From NCBI GenBank assembly GCA_949358305.1, contig OX442320.1, positions 11,116,259-11,176,258 on the forward strand: 60,000 nucleotides of DNA. The letters run 5' to 3'. Numbering within the stretch: the stretch's first letter is position 1; the number at the start of each line of letters is the position of its first letter. This DNA comes from Strigamia acuminata. Lineage: Eukaryota; Arthropoda; Chilopoda; Geophilomorpha; Linotaeniidae. A program made the position numbers and the translations under genes. Below, one piece after another: positions 13,601 through 23,400 of the stretch. Below the pieces are notes generated by a model. That model made no database searches and was not told the DNA's origin. It saw nothing but the letters and a program-made list of their open reading frames with translations.

Positions 13601-13723
13601 CAAAAACCAACCCAAAACCTCTTAAAAAACATCAAAAACTGACCTAAATTCACCTAAAACCAACAAAATCCATCAATCCTTTATTCCTTACCAAATGAGG
13701 CAAATTGTTATCACTTCGCACAT
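7647..13723 (-). CDS. FAM107 (DUF1151) domain protein
   Basis: The 3' exons are well supported: 10475-10541 (SARELHLQTLAELQRKENF), 8409-8613, 8196-8349 and 7647-7739, all phase-compatible. Their joined product contains LHKELLFNQKIGKNVLNQKS followed by a charged coiled coil (about 8200-8330). This is the FAM107A/B core. It ends with PEFLRVHAKVRARMDSQ. FAM107 proteins bind actin and influence the cytoskeleton; the role here is inferred from family. Two small 5' exons are plausible: 13692-13723 (starting MCEVITICLI) joined in phase to 12610-12647 (CYWTDESRKIK). The link from 12610 to 10541 needs at least one exon I could not place. The introns carry a Tc1/mariner-like MITE and two 21-bp arrays. 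The SH3 exons upstream may belong to the same gene. Confidence 0.72.
8818..9013. mobile_element. Tc1/mariner-like MITE
   Basis: Inverted ends read CAGTCGTGGACAAAAAAAA on the left and the exact complement on the right (about 19-20 bp, then a looser match). A TA dinucleotide adjoins the right end and lies one base off on the left. At 196 bp with no coding capacity it is a nonautonomous element. It sits in the intron between the FAM107-gene exons at 8613 and 10475. Confidence 0.75.
9014..10474. other. Intron DNA of the FAM107-domain gene
   Basis: No exon is recognised. The segment 10025-10260 is less AT-rich, carries direct repeats of an agtgcgRacg word and a CTATTGGTTGAG word resembling the ends of the MITE family seen at 48.9 and 59.4 kb. 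It may be a decayed transposon. Confidence 0.35.
11120..11495. repeat. 21-bp array followed by 20-bp array
   Basis: The unit tttttgtacacataaattgca (shown as 20+1 bases: tttttgtacacataaattgc then a) repeats about ten times with few changes from about 11140 to 11375. From 11431 a second unit gtgcattttgctgtcaaaaa of 20 bp repeats three to four times. Both lie in an intron. The open frames they create on both strands are heptapeptide artefacts of the 21-bp period. Confidence 0.9.
11744..12031 (-). CDS. Unrecognised cysteine-containing open frame
   Basis: A 95-codon minus-strand frame begins MIMICTLGVSELACGEGQ and ends ELIEALTWCRMF. Its composition is not repeat-like: it has several cysteines (CRENICTCVNCCG), a proline-rich turn and amphipathic stretches, unlike neighbouring intron DNA. 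It lies inside the gap where an exon of the FAM107-domain gene is missing, so it could contain that exon, be a separate small gene, or be chance. I recognise no family. Confidence 0.22.
   Translation of the reverse strand: MIMICTLGVSELACGEGQCRENICTCVNCCGQLRKLPVYRIESENCPPPNTSQHQLDFILCLGTELMREKEVETVNYFWICSAELIEALTWCRMF
12243..12440. repeat. 21-bp tandem array
   Basis: About nine copies of a 21-bp unit containing catcaaaatttcaatgaaaa. The array runs directly into a tRNA-Gly-like fragment at 12454. A degenerate inverted version lies next to the tRNA-like fragment at 14466-14495. Confidence 0.85.
12454..12483 (+). pseudogene. tRNA-Gly 5'-half fragment
   Basis: TCATCGGTGGTTAAGTGATAG and the following AATGCTAGC match the acceptor strand, D arm and start of the anticodon stem of the intact tRNA-Gly genes at 39.6-39.9 kb, with a few changes. 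The 3' half is absent. Confidence 0.6.
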
Positions 13724-14365
13724 GCAACGAAAACGATCTTCGCACTTGGTTCATCCTCTCGCTAGTGCACCACTACCGGTCAAATAAAACTCAAATGAGC
13801 ACAAAAATCAAAACCAAACGAAAAAATCTAAATCCCAGCGAGTTTAAATCGATATTTTTACTCACCAATTTACTCGGGGGAAAAGTTACGCCGCCGATTT
13901 GAGTGCGCAACCGCCCACGATATGAGTCGCAGTCGGTCTGCGTGTAGCCGTAGCGTGACATAGCCGGCCTTCTGTTCCGATTGGGATGCCAAGCACAAAA
14001 CACCAATCACAAACCGGTGAATTAAACAACTGTGAACATCTACAGTTAACTGTTTGTTTTTATATTTCCAGATAATAAATCTGGTCCATTTTTTTCCCAT
14101 TAAATCCCAAATTCGTCACAAGAAATGTGGGCGCTGCGTGAAATCAAAACGAAGATGGATGTTGATATTTTTCGACTTTTATTTGGCATTTAGGTTAGCA
14201 AATGGTGTTTCAATCTGCAGGTCACATTCTTCGCAGGTCTCTGCAGACCTAAGCCGTAATCATTTCCATTCACCACATGTTTGTATATTAAATAACCAGC
14301 ACGACGAGTAATTTTATTTCGGTCTAAAGCGGGAAATGATTTCCCGGTTGTATTTTACGATTTGC

Positions 14366-14394
14366 GGAACGTTCTACCACTTAACCACCGATGA
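14366..14394 (-). pseudogene. tRNA-Gly 5'-half fragment
   Basis: The plus strand reads GTTCTACCACTTAACCACCG followed by ATGA, the complement of a tRNA-Gly 5' half with small changes. It lies about 100 bp from the next fragment in the same orientation. Confidence 0.5.
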
Positions 14395-14465
14395 GCACTA
14401 TAGAAAGACTATTAAATCACCATTTTAAACCGATTTTCAATAAAATACGTTAAAATTGCTGTTCG

Positions 14466-14495
14466 GCGAGCATTCTACCACTTAACTACCGATGA
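14466..14495 (-). pseudogene. tRNA-Gly 5'-half fragment
   Basis: GCGAGCATTCTACCACTTAA followed by CTACCGATGA is the complement of the tRNA-Gly 5' half. It and its flank are inverted relative to the fragment at 12454, and both share the adjoining word AATAATCATCGG. Confidence 0.6.
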
Positions 14496-15255
14496 TTATT
14501 TAAATTTTAATAAATTTCTTTGAGATTTCGATGTTTTTCGTTGAAATTTTGAGGTGTTTCATTGAAATTTGTGACCCGAAGTGCCATATCCGGATCCGCG
14601 CAAAAAGTACTTCCTATATCGGAAAATAGGATAAGTGGAATCTGTGCGTTTCACTTTCCTTTTCATGAAAAAAAGTCATTTAACACTTACTTAGATAAAT
14701 TAATTTTAAGTGGAACACGAGGAAGAGATTTATTCTTGCACTTTTCATTCACAAATGAGTTGACCCATTTTTCAAGTGGACAATTAAAAACAAAAAGAAA
14801 TGAAATCCTTTTCCTCCAATTTGCATCACTGATGAAGCATAGGCTTAATTATAATGAGACATGAAAACTTCTTCATTTCTTGACCTATTTTTGACTAGTT
14901 TTAATTAGCTTCCTGTTTGGCAGTTTGCACTGGAGTTTGTTTACATAATGGGTTTCATTCAAGTGTTTTTAATCACCCAAATTCACACACGAGTCAGGTG
15001 TGATTTTATTTCACTATGAACACAACATCAAATTACCAAGTTATCAAATATTGTACTCAATTTTTTTATATCAAATAACTGAATAAATAAAATAAACACC
15101 AAATAAAATTCGGTTTTTATTTTAAACAAATTTCAAATCCATTGACCGAATTTTCATCAAATCTCAAATCTAGGGCCCAAAATTAAAATCCGATGACAAA
15201 AATTCTATCAAATTTTAATCCCTGTACCAAAATATCAAATTTTAGACCAAAAAAT

Positions 15256-15600
15256 CCAATTTCAAGCCAAAAAATTAAATTTTAAGCCAAAAAATTAAAT
15301 TTTAAGCCAAAAAATTAAATTTTAAGCCAAAAAATTAAATTTTAAGCCAAAAAATTAAAGTTTAAGCCAAAAAATTAAATTTTAAGCCAAAAAATTAAAT
15401 TTTAAGCCAAAAAATTAAATTTTAAGCCAAAAAATTAAATTTTAAGCCAAAAAATTAAATTTTAAGCCAAAAAATTAAATTTTAAGCCAAAAAATTAAAT
15501 TTTAAGCCAAAAAATTAAATTTTAAGCCAAAAAATTAAATTTTAAGCCAAAAAATTAAATTTTAAGCCAAAAAATTAAATTTTAAGCCAAGAGAGACAAT
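15256..15600. repeat. 20-bp tandem array (about 17 copies)
   Basis: The unit tttaagccaaaaaattaaat repeats almost perfectly; the copies stay in register with 60-base lines, so the period is exactly 20. Degenerate copies continue to about 15790. No gene is seen between 14.5 and 16.19 kb apart from this array. Confidence 0.95.
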
Positions 15601-16192
15601 TTTAAAGCCAAAAAATCAAATTTTACACCAAAAATGCAATTTTATGCTAAAAAAATTCAAAATTTACGTTTAAAAAACCAAATTTTACGCTAAAAATCCA
15701 ATTTTATAACAAAAAAAACAAAATTTAACTTTAAAAAATCCTATTTTAAGCCAAAAAATCCCACTATAAGCCAAAAAATTGATTATTAGACCAATAAAAT
15801 TCAATTTTAGACAAAAAAAATAATTACACAGGCTTAATTTATGCAACAAGATGTTCGGAAAAAAATTTATTTCGGGCCCCAAAAAAGCTCAATCCGGCCC
15901 TGCTCCTAACCAGAAGAAAAACCTAAACCAAACCTTCATTTTTTTTTTTAAAAAAAAAACTAAAAATCTTCCATTTTCCCACGCCCTTTCCACAAAAAAT
16001 GAATAAAACATCAAGCAAATCAAAACCTAAGCCTCTAAATGCCATTCATTGTCCTTCCAATTCAACCTTCAATTTCACCTTCTTTTAAATCCAAATCTCT
16101 CTCTCATGAGTGCGCAATCAGCACAAATATAATCACCAACATTAACCAACCACAAACCTCCATTTAATCACCGATTTTTAACTTAAACTCAC

Positions 16193-16530
16193 CAAAATAT
16201 TCGCATCTTCTTCTGCCAGAACGACTTCTAATGGAACTTGTTTCTTCTAAATAAAATAAATAAAATAAAATAAAATAAAAGTCAAATTGATCAAAAAATG
16301 TCGATTTTTCCGATTTTTTTTAATTTCTTCGATTTTTTCACCTTGAAAAAATTGCTGGGAATAAATCCAATTGCGCCGTCTTTTAAGGCACGTGCTCCAA
16401 ACCACGAATATTCGTCGCTCGTCTCCAGCACATCAAACTCGTCGCCTTTTTTGAAGCCGATCACATTTGTCTCTTGGTTGTCCGTGTCTTCCGACGGAGT
16501 GAAAGCCGCCACAGCTTCGTACGTGTTCAT
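16193..16530 (-). CDS. SH3-domain N-terminus of a minus-strand gene
   Basis: Exon 16342-16530 starts ATG (MNTYEAVAAFTPSEDTD) and encodes one complete SH3 fold: the AAF start (normally ALYDF), GFKKGDEFDVLE, W at the expected position in SWFGARA, and GAIGFIPSNFF as the closing G-x-x-P-x-N-Y/F strand. A GT donor after TTCAAG joins it in phase 0 to exon 16193-16246 (KKQVPLEVVLAEEDANIL), which ends at a GTGAGT donor. Later exons were not found with certainty. The next coding DNA downstream is the FAM107-domain gene, so this may be the long-isoform start of that gene. The SH3 partner is unknown. The stop of DOCK lies about 0.9 kb upstream. Confidence 0.75.
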
Positions 16531-17471
16531 TTCTCGGCTTTTCAAAAATAAATATCACTGTTTCGGCTTCGATTTCTCACGCACTCGTTTCGTATGGAAG
16601 AGTTAAATTCATATCTAGCCGGACGACACTGGATTTTGGAAGAAAACACCGGACGACGCCATGACACTTTTGGAGAGGAAGATCTAGTTCCAATGTCTGG
16701 GGTTTCACTTCTTTACGCAATGCGTCGTCGACTTAACCCGTTGAAGCCGATGTTTAATGACGTCATTTGTACGTCTTTTTAAAAATTGTTGAATCTAACC
16801 GGTTTTTAAAATGGAGGAGTCGTAAATTTACATTTTCATTAAATTTGTTTATTTAACGAAATGTTAAATGGCACACTTATTACAAATTGTTTAAAATAAA
16901 AAACTAAAATTACAAAATGTACATTAAATTATCATTGCGTACATGAAAAACCACTACAAATATACAACAATAATTTTTTTTCTTTTTTTCTTTTTCACTT
17001 TAAAAAAATCTCTAAAATCTAAAACATCTCTTTTTTATTTTTATTCATTTATTATAATATATTATTATTCATGATTTGTAAAATTTCCAATGAGGTAAAT
17101 ACGTTAAATACAGAACATGGAAGAATAAAATCGTCGGAATGTGCTCAAATTTGGTCGCAAAACGAAAAAATCGCAAAAAAAAGTGATGGAAAACTTTAAA
17201 TTTCACAAAAAATTCGTCAAAAATGACGAAAATCCTTCGATTTCGCCCCAAATAAAATCAAAAACACGTTCATCAAACACGAAAAACACTTTTCCTAGAC
17301 TAGAAAACGACTTAAAGCTAAACACCAAACGAAAAACAAAAAAAATGTACATAATAATTATCACAAAAAATAAACATTTTGTATCGAAATATAGAAATTC
17401 TCACAATTAAATACAAAATAAAAACGACAAAACTACAAAATAAATCGATAAAAATTCCAATTTTCCCTCAA
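16531..17471. other. Intergenic DNA between DOCK and the SH3 gene
   Basis: No gene is supported. It should hold the 3' UTR of the DOCK gene and the promoter of the SH3 gene. From 16830 to 17460 it is strongly AT-rich. A less AT-rich block at 16560-16760 is probably 5' leader or promoter DNA. Confidence 0.4.
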
Positions 17472-20400
17472 TCAATTCAACGACTGTGCTTTTGGTGGCG
17501 GTTTCGGTCTTGTGGAAGGCAGTAATGGAACTTGATCGATTCTGTGCGTGCCCGACGCGACGCTGTACCCGAGTGAATTGCTAGGACTCAAAATGGGCGT
17601 CGTCGGGTTGCTGGCCGGCGTCAATTGATGATTCGTGTCGCTGCTGGGCGACGATAAATTCTTCTTGAGTGGAATTGGCGGCGGGGGACCGATGCACGTC
17701 AAATCGGGCGAGGACGAGCGAGATACGTCATTTTCCGGGTTGATATCCACGGCGAGAATGTCGCCGATCAACAGACTGGCGGAGGATGTCTGCAAATGTG
17801 GGAAAATCGATTAATTTATCGATTAATTTGTTGGATAAATTTTTTAAACCTTTTTGGTGAGTCTCTTGGGTAGTGCTGGTGGTATTTCTTCGTTTATTCC
17901 ACTCGTCGTTGCTCTTCTTTCTGTAAAAATAGTGAAAATTTGGTTGAAATTTGCTTTTGGTTTGGCGCCATGTTTTTTTAGTTCGGGAAATCGTCACCAT
18001 TCAAGCGCGGCGGTAAGGGTGGCGCTTCTTCGAGGCTGTTGATTGTTTCGGACCAACTATTTCGCAGGGGATCGGTCGGTGTGTGCGCGTATTTGGTCGG
18101 CAATTTTGGACTTGCGGTTTTACTCCTAAAATGCCCTTTTTGGAATTTTGGTGCTGGAATTGGAATGGGAATGGTTTGGAATTAAAATGGTTGAGTTTTG
18201 TTTTGGTTTGCGGTTTACAATTGTCTTCCTGATTTCCAAACTGCATCGGCGTGTACTCGTTACTACTTCTCAGTTGTGATCTGGATTGACGATCGGCTGT
18301 AACCTGTCGAGTGCAAATTTCATTAGTCTCCTGTTTTTACCAAAGAAAATTTCGAAATAAAATCATAAATGCAGGTTTTGAGAAAAGTGTTACAAATTTT
18401 CGGATAAAATGTTACAAATTTTCGGAAATAAATCAAATTTCGGAAAAAATGTTACAAATCTTGGAAAATATCACAAATCTTGGGAAAAATGAGAAATTTT
18501 CGAATAAAAATTAAAAATTTTCGAATAAAAATTAGAAATTTTCGAATAAAAATTAGAAATTTTCGAATAAAAATTAGAAATTTTCGAATAAAAATTAGAA
18601 ATTTTCGAATAAAAATTAGAAATTTTCGAATAAAAATTAGAAATTTTCGAATAAAAATTAGAAATTTTCGAATAAAAATTAGAAATTTTCGAATAAAAAT
18701 TAGAAATTTTCGACTAAAAATTAGAAATTTTCGAATAAAAATTAGAAATTTTCGAATAAAAATTAGAAATTTTTGAAAAAATTACAAATTTTCGAAAAAA
18801 AAAATCACAAATTTTCGAAAAAAAAATCACAAATCTTAGAAAAAAATCACAAATTTTCGAAATCTGTTTCTAATCTTTGATGAAAGTCAAATTTTCGAGA
18901 AAATTGTTATAAATTTTCGGGAAAATTGTTATAAATTTTCGGAAAAATTGTTATAAATTTTCGAATAAATTGTTATAAATTTTCGGGAAAATTGTTATAA
19001 ATTTTCGGGAAAATTGTTATAAATTTTCGGAAAAATTGTTATAAATTTTCGAATAAATTACAATTTTTTGGAAAAAAATCACAAATTTTCGAAAAAAATA
19101 TCACAAATTTTCGAAAAAAAATCACAAATTTTCGAAAAAAATCACAAATTTTCGAAAAAAATCAAATTTTCGAAAAGAAATCACAAATTTTCGAAAGAAA
19201 AATTACAAATTTTCGAAAAAAAATCTCAAATTTTCGGGAAAAAATCTCAAATTTTCGAAAAAAAATCACAAATTTTCGAAAAAAAATCACAAATTTTCGG
19301 AAAAAATTCACAAATTTTCGAAAAAATATCACAAATCTTAGAAATCTGTTTCAAATCTTTGACAAAAGTCAAGTTTTCAAGAAATATAACCTAGTGTGAC
19401 AAATTTTCGAAAAACTGACACATTAAATTTTCAAAACCAACCGCAACAATTGCATATTGCACGTTGCAAATTCATGCGCTTCGTGTGATTGGGGATCGGG
19501 TGCAAAACTACCTTAGGATCCGTGCTCCCAGCTACAGACCAGGGTCGGGAAGGCACAGGAGGAGCGTTAGTGACAAGTCGCCGATGGGTGAGTGGAGGAG
19601 GAAGAAAGGAAAATGAATCCTAGTCAAAGATGCAAAGGCCCGTTAAGTTACAAGCAATTCATTCTACATTATCTACTCGTGCCAACACGTGCAAAACCAA
19701 ATCAAACGCTACAATGTATTCCTTCGTCAACAATTTACCACTGGTCGGCTGTAAATGTCCTCGTCGGACGGAGGATCTTCTGGAATTAGTTGGCCGTAAA
19801 CGCTGCTGCCGGACGACGACGAGCGGTTGCTCGTCGACTCGGGCGGCACGAATTTCTTATCGCTCGGAATGGGGGGTAACGGAGTGCTGCAACATTTCAA
19901 ACAACCGTCAATCAAACCGATAATGGCCGACATTTTTAAACATTTTTAAAGAGACAAGTACTAATTTTTAAGTGTTTCTCAATTTTTAATGTCAACTCAA
20001 CGTAAATTCAACATTTTGAACGTTAAACCAATGAAAACTTGACGTTTTGAGACTTAATTCCGTGTAAATTGAACGTTTTCTATGTTAATTCAATGTAAAT
20101 TAAACGTTTTCTATGTTAATTCAATGTAACTTAAACGTTTTCTATTTTAGTTCAATGTAAATTGGACTTTTGGCACGTAAATTCAATGTAAATTGAACTT
20201 TTGGCACGTAAATTCCGTGTAAATTGAACTTTTGACACGTAAATTCAGTGTAAATTGAACTTTTGGCACGTAAATTCAGTGTAAATTGAACTTTTGGCAC
20301 GTAAATTCAGTGTAAATTGAACTTTTGGCACGTAAATTTAGTGTAAATTGAACTATTGACACGTAAATTCAGTGTAAATTGAACTTTTAGCACGTAAATT

Positions 20401-23400
20401 TAGTGTAAATTGAACTTTTGGCACGTAAATTCAGTGTAAATTGGCCTTACAGCACCTTAATTCAACATAAAAAAGACGTTTTGCGCGTTCAAATTGAGAA
20501 ATCCAATAAATCCGTCTAAAAAAATTACTAAATTGTCTCTCCAAACGCTACACACTTAACAATACTAATGGACTTTTTATCGGACAGCTCCAAATCAGAC
20601 CTCCGAAGTGTCACCAACCTCGCCATATTCGGAGACCCCTTAAAAAAACAAAACAAAAAAAAATTAATCAAAAAAAATTTTGGTTTTTCTTTCTTTTAAA
20701 CTTCTCACAGATTCCTTAATGTTTTGCTTCATCGTTTGGAAACACTCGACGAGTCTCTTATGCAGCGGCTGCACATTGGCCGGCGCCAACCTGCCGTGCA
20801 GCGACAAACCGCCCTCCAGAATTTGCACCTAAAACGAGCAAAACGCGATCAAAACGAGTTTTAAAATTCAAAAATTGGCGCCAAAACGAACGCACTTGTT
20901 CTATGATGAGATTTTTCAGCTGGTTGATGCGATTCGCGTGCTGGGGGTTGGCGAAAGTGAATTCGGGGCCGAAAAAGGCTTCTTGGTATTTGGATATTCC
21001 GCCCATGACGGCCGCGTCGATGATGCCTTGCAAGCGCATGCTGAGGGGGTTGATGTTGCGCTTGGGGTCCGAGCTGTATTGGTTGATGAGTTGGCGCAGT
21101 TGTTGGTTCACGTTGGTCATCGTTTCGCACGCGTATTCGATCGGGCTGAGCTCGATGACCCGCCGCTCCAGCACTTCGAACCAGCGAAGAATTCCGGGCA
21201 GCGAGCTCGCCGTCACCAAAGTCGTTCTTTCGATCCAAAGACTCTGCAATTTTCAAGAATGCAAAGAGGAAAAATTACAGATAAAAAATAGCTTTTTTGT
21301 TTTTCTTTGTTTGTTTTGCACTGGCAAATGTCAATGTTGGGTTTTAGAGTTGAAAAATGCCATTTTAGAGTTGAAAAATGCCATTTTGGAGTTGAAAAAT
21401 GCCATTTTGGAGTTGAAAAATGCCATTTTAGAGTTGAAAAATGCCATTTTGGAGTTGAAAAATGCCATTTTGGAGTTGAAAAATGCCGTTTTGGAGTTGA
21501 AAAATGCCATTTTGGAGTTGAAAAATATACATTTTAGACATAAAAATGCATTTTAGACATCAATAATGCATTTTAAACATCAATACTAAATTTTAGACTT
21601 AAAAAAAATGCATTCTAGCAGTTATAATGAGCATTTTAGTGGTTAAAATACATTTTAATGTTGAAAAATACCATTTTAACGTTCAAAATAGACATTTTAG
21701 ACAATAAAAAATGCATTATAGACACCAATAAACATTTTTAAAGCATTTTTCCAATTAAAAACTATTTTAGTCGTTAAAAATGCATTTTAGCAGTTAAAAT
21801 AGGCACTTTAGACCTCAATAAATGCATTTTAGCAGTTAAAATAGGCACTTTAGACCTCAATAAATGCATTTTAGCAGTTAAAATAGGCACTTTAGACCTC
21901 AATAAATGCATTTTAGCAGTTAAAATAGGCACTTTAGACCTCAATAAATGCATTTTAGCAGTTAAAATAGGCACTTTAGACCTCAATAAATGCATTTTAG
22001 ATATAAAAAAAATGCATTTTAGACATAAAAAAACCATTTTAGACATAAAAAAAAGCATTTTTGCAATTAAAAATGCATCTTTTGTACTTTTTAAACACAA
22101 CGCCGGCGATTAATTTCTACCTTAAATTCGTTGTCCTTGTCGATGGGGCCCTTGTGAACCGGTCTGTCAAACTGAAACGTATTGACGTCGTTGACTAAAT
22201 AAAAACTGGCAATTTTATCCGGAATGTCGTGACCCTCAATGTGATAAATGCCTTCGGGAATCGGCCGAACGTTGCAGATTTGTATATCTAAAACAAACGA
22301 GTGGATGAATGGATTATCAATCGAGATGAGCTCGTTTACATTGGCAATCCGAGTGCACGATCGTCTCGTCGGGCGGCGTGTTTTTCATGAGGATTTGCGC
22401 CGTGGGGAACTCCATTTGCAGGCGCTGCGTGAACGCGCCGATCCTTTCGTATTCCAATCCGCGATATATAAATAATTTGTTCTAGAAAATTAAATTAAAT
22501 TAAATTCAATTCAATTAAATCAGTTTTTGCTTGAATTTGTTGTTTTACCCGGACAAACAGTGGGAAACTCATGCCGTAAAAGCCGACCCGGAAATACTCG
22601 GGTTCGGGTCTGAGCTGCGTTAAAATGTTATCAAAAAATCTCGCTTGGGTGCGCAAAATCTGACTCAGTTTATCGTAGTCGTACAACTGTTTCTCGTACA
22701 AATCCGCGAGTTCTTTACACAACGGAATTCCTTTTTCCCAACACTGAAATAGAAAAAGAAATGTGAAAATATGCACTCTATATGCACAAAAATGCATGTA
22801 AAAGATGTAAAAAGTGTAAAATCGCACTTTTTACGCACAAAATCAATATTATTTGAGTAGAAATGAATGTAAAATGTGTAAAAATGCACTTATTACCTAA
22901 AAAAATGCATTTAAAAAGTGTAAAATTGCACTTTTTACGCACAAAATCAATATTATTTGAGTAGAAATGAATGTAAAATGTGTAAAAATGCATTTAATAC
23001 CTAAAAAAATGTATGTTAATAGTGTAAAATCGCACTTTTTTCGCACAAAATCAATATTATTTGAGTAGAAATAAATGTAAAATGTGTAAAAATGCATTTA
23101 TTACCTAAAAATGCATCTAAAAAGTGTAAAATCGCAATTTTTACGCACAAAATCAATATTATTTGAATAAAAATGAATGTAAAATGTGTAAAAATGCAAT
23201 TAATACCCACAAAAATGTATTTAAAAAGTGTAAAACTGCACTTTTTACGCACAAAATCAATATTATTTGAGTAGAAATGAATGTAAAATGTGTAAAAATG
23301 CAATTAATACCCACAAAAATGTATGTAAAATGTGTAAAAATGCACTTTTTCTGCTATTTATTGGAAAAATTGCAATTTTTGGTTTAAAACTATAATTTCT

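Noticed and set aside
14562-14864. 100-codon plus-strand frame
   Set aside because: No splice context, no recognisable motif, and it lies in AT-rich repeat-flanked DNA of an antisense gene.
20875-21291. Long plus-strand frames opposite the DOCK DHR2 exons
   Set aside because: Shadows of a GC-richer coding exon; the minus strand carries the conserved DOCK sequence.
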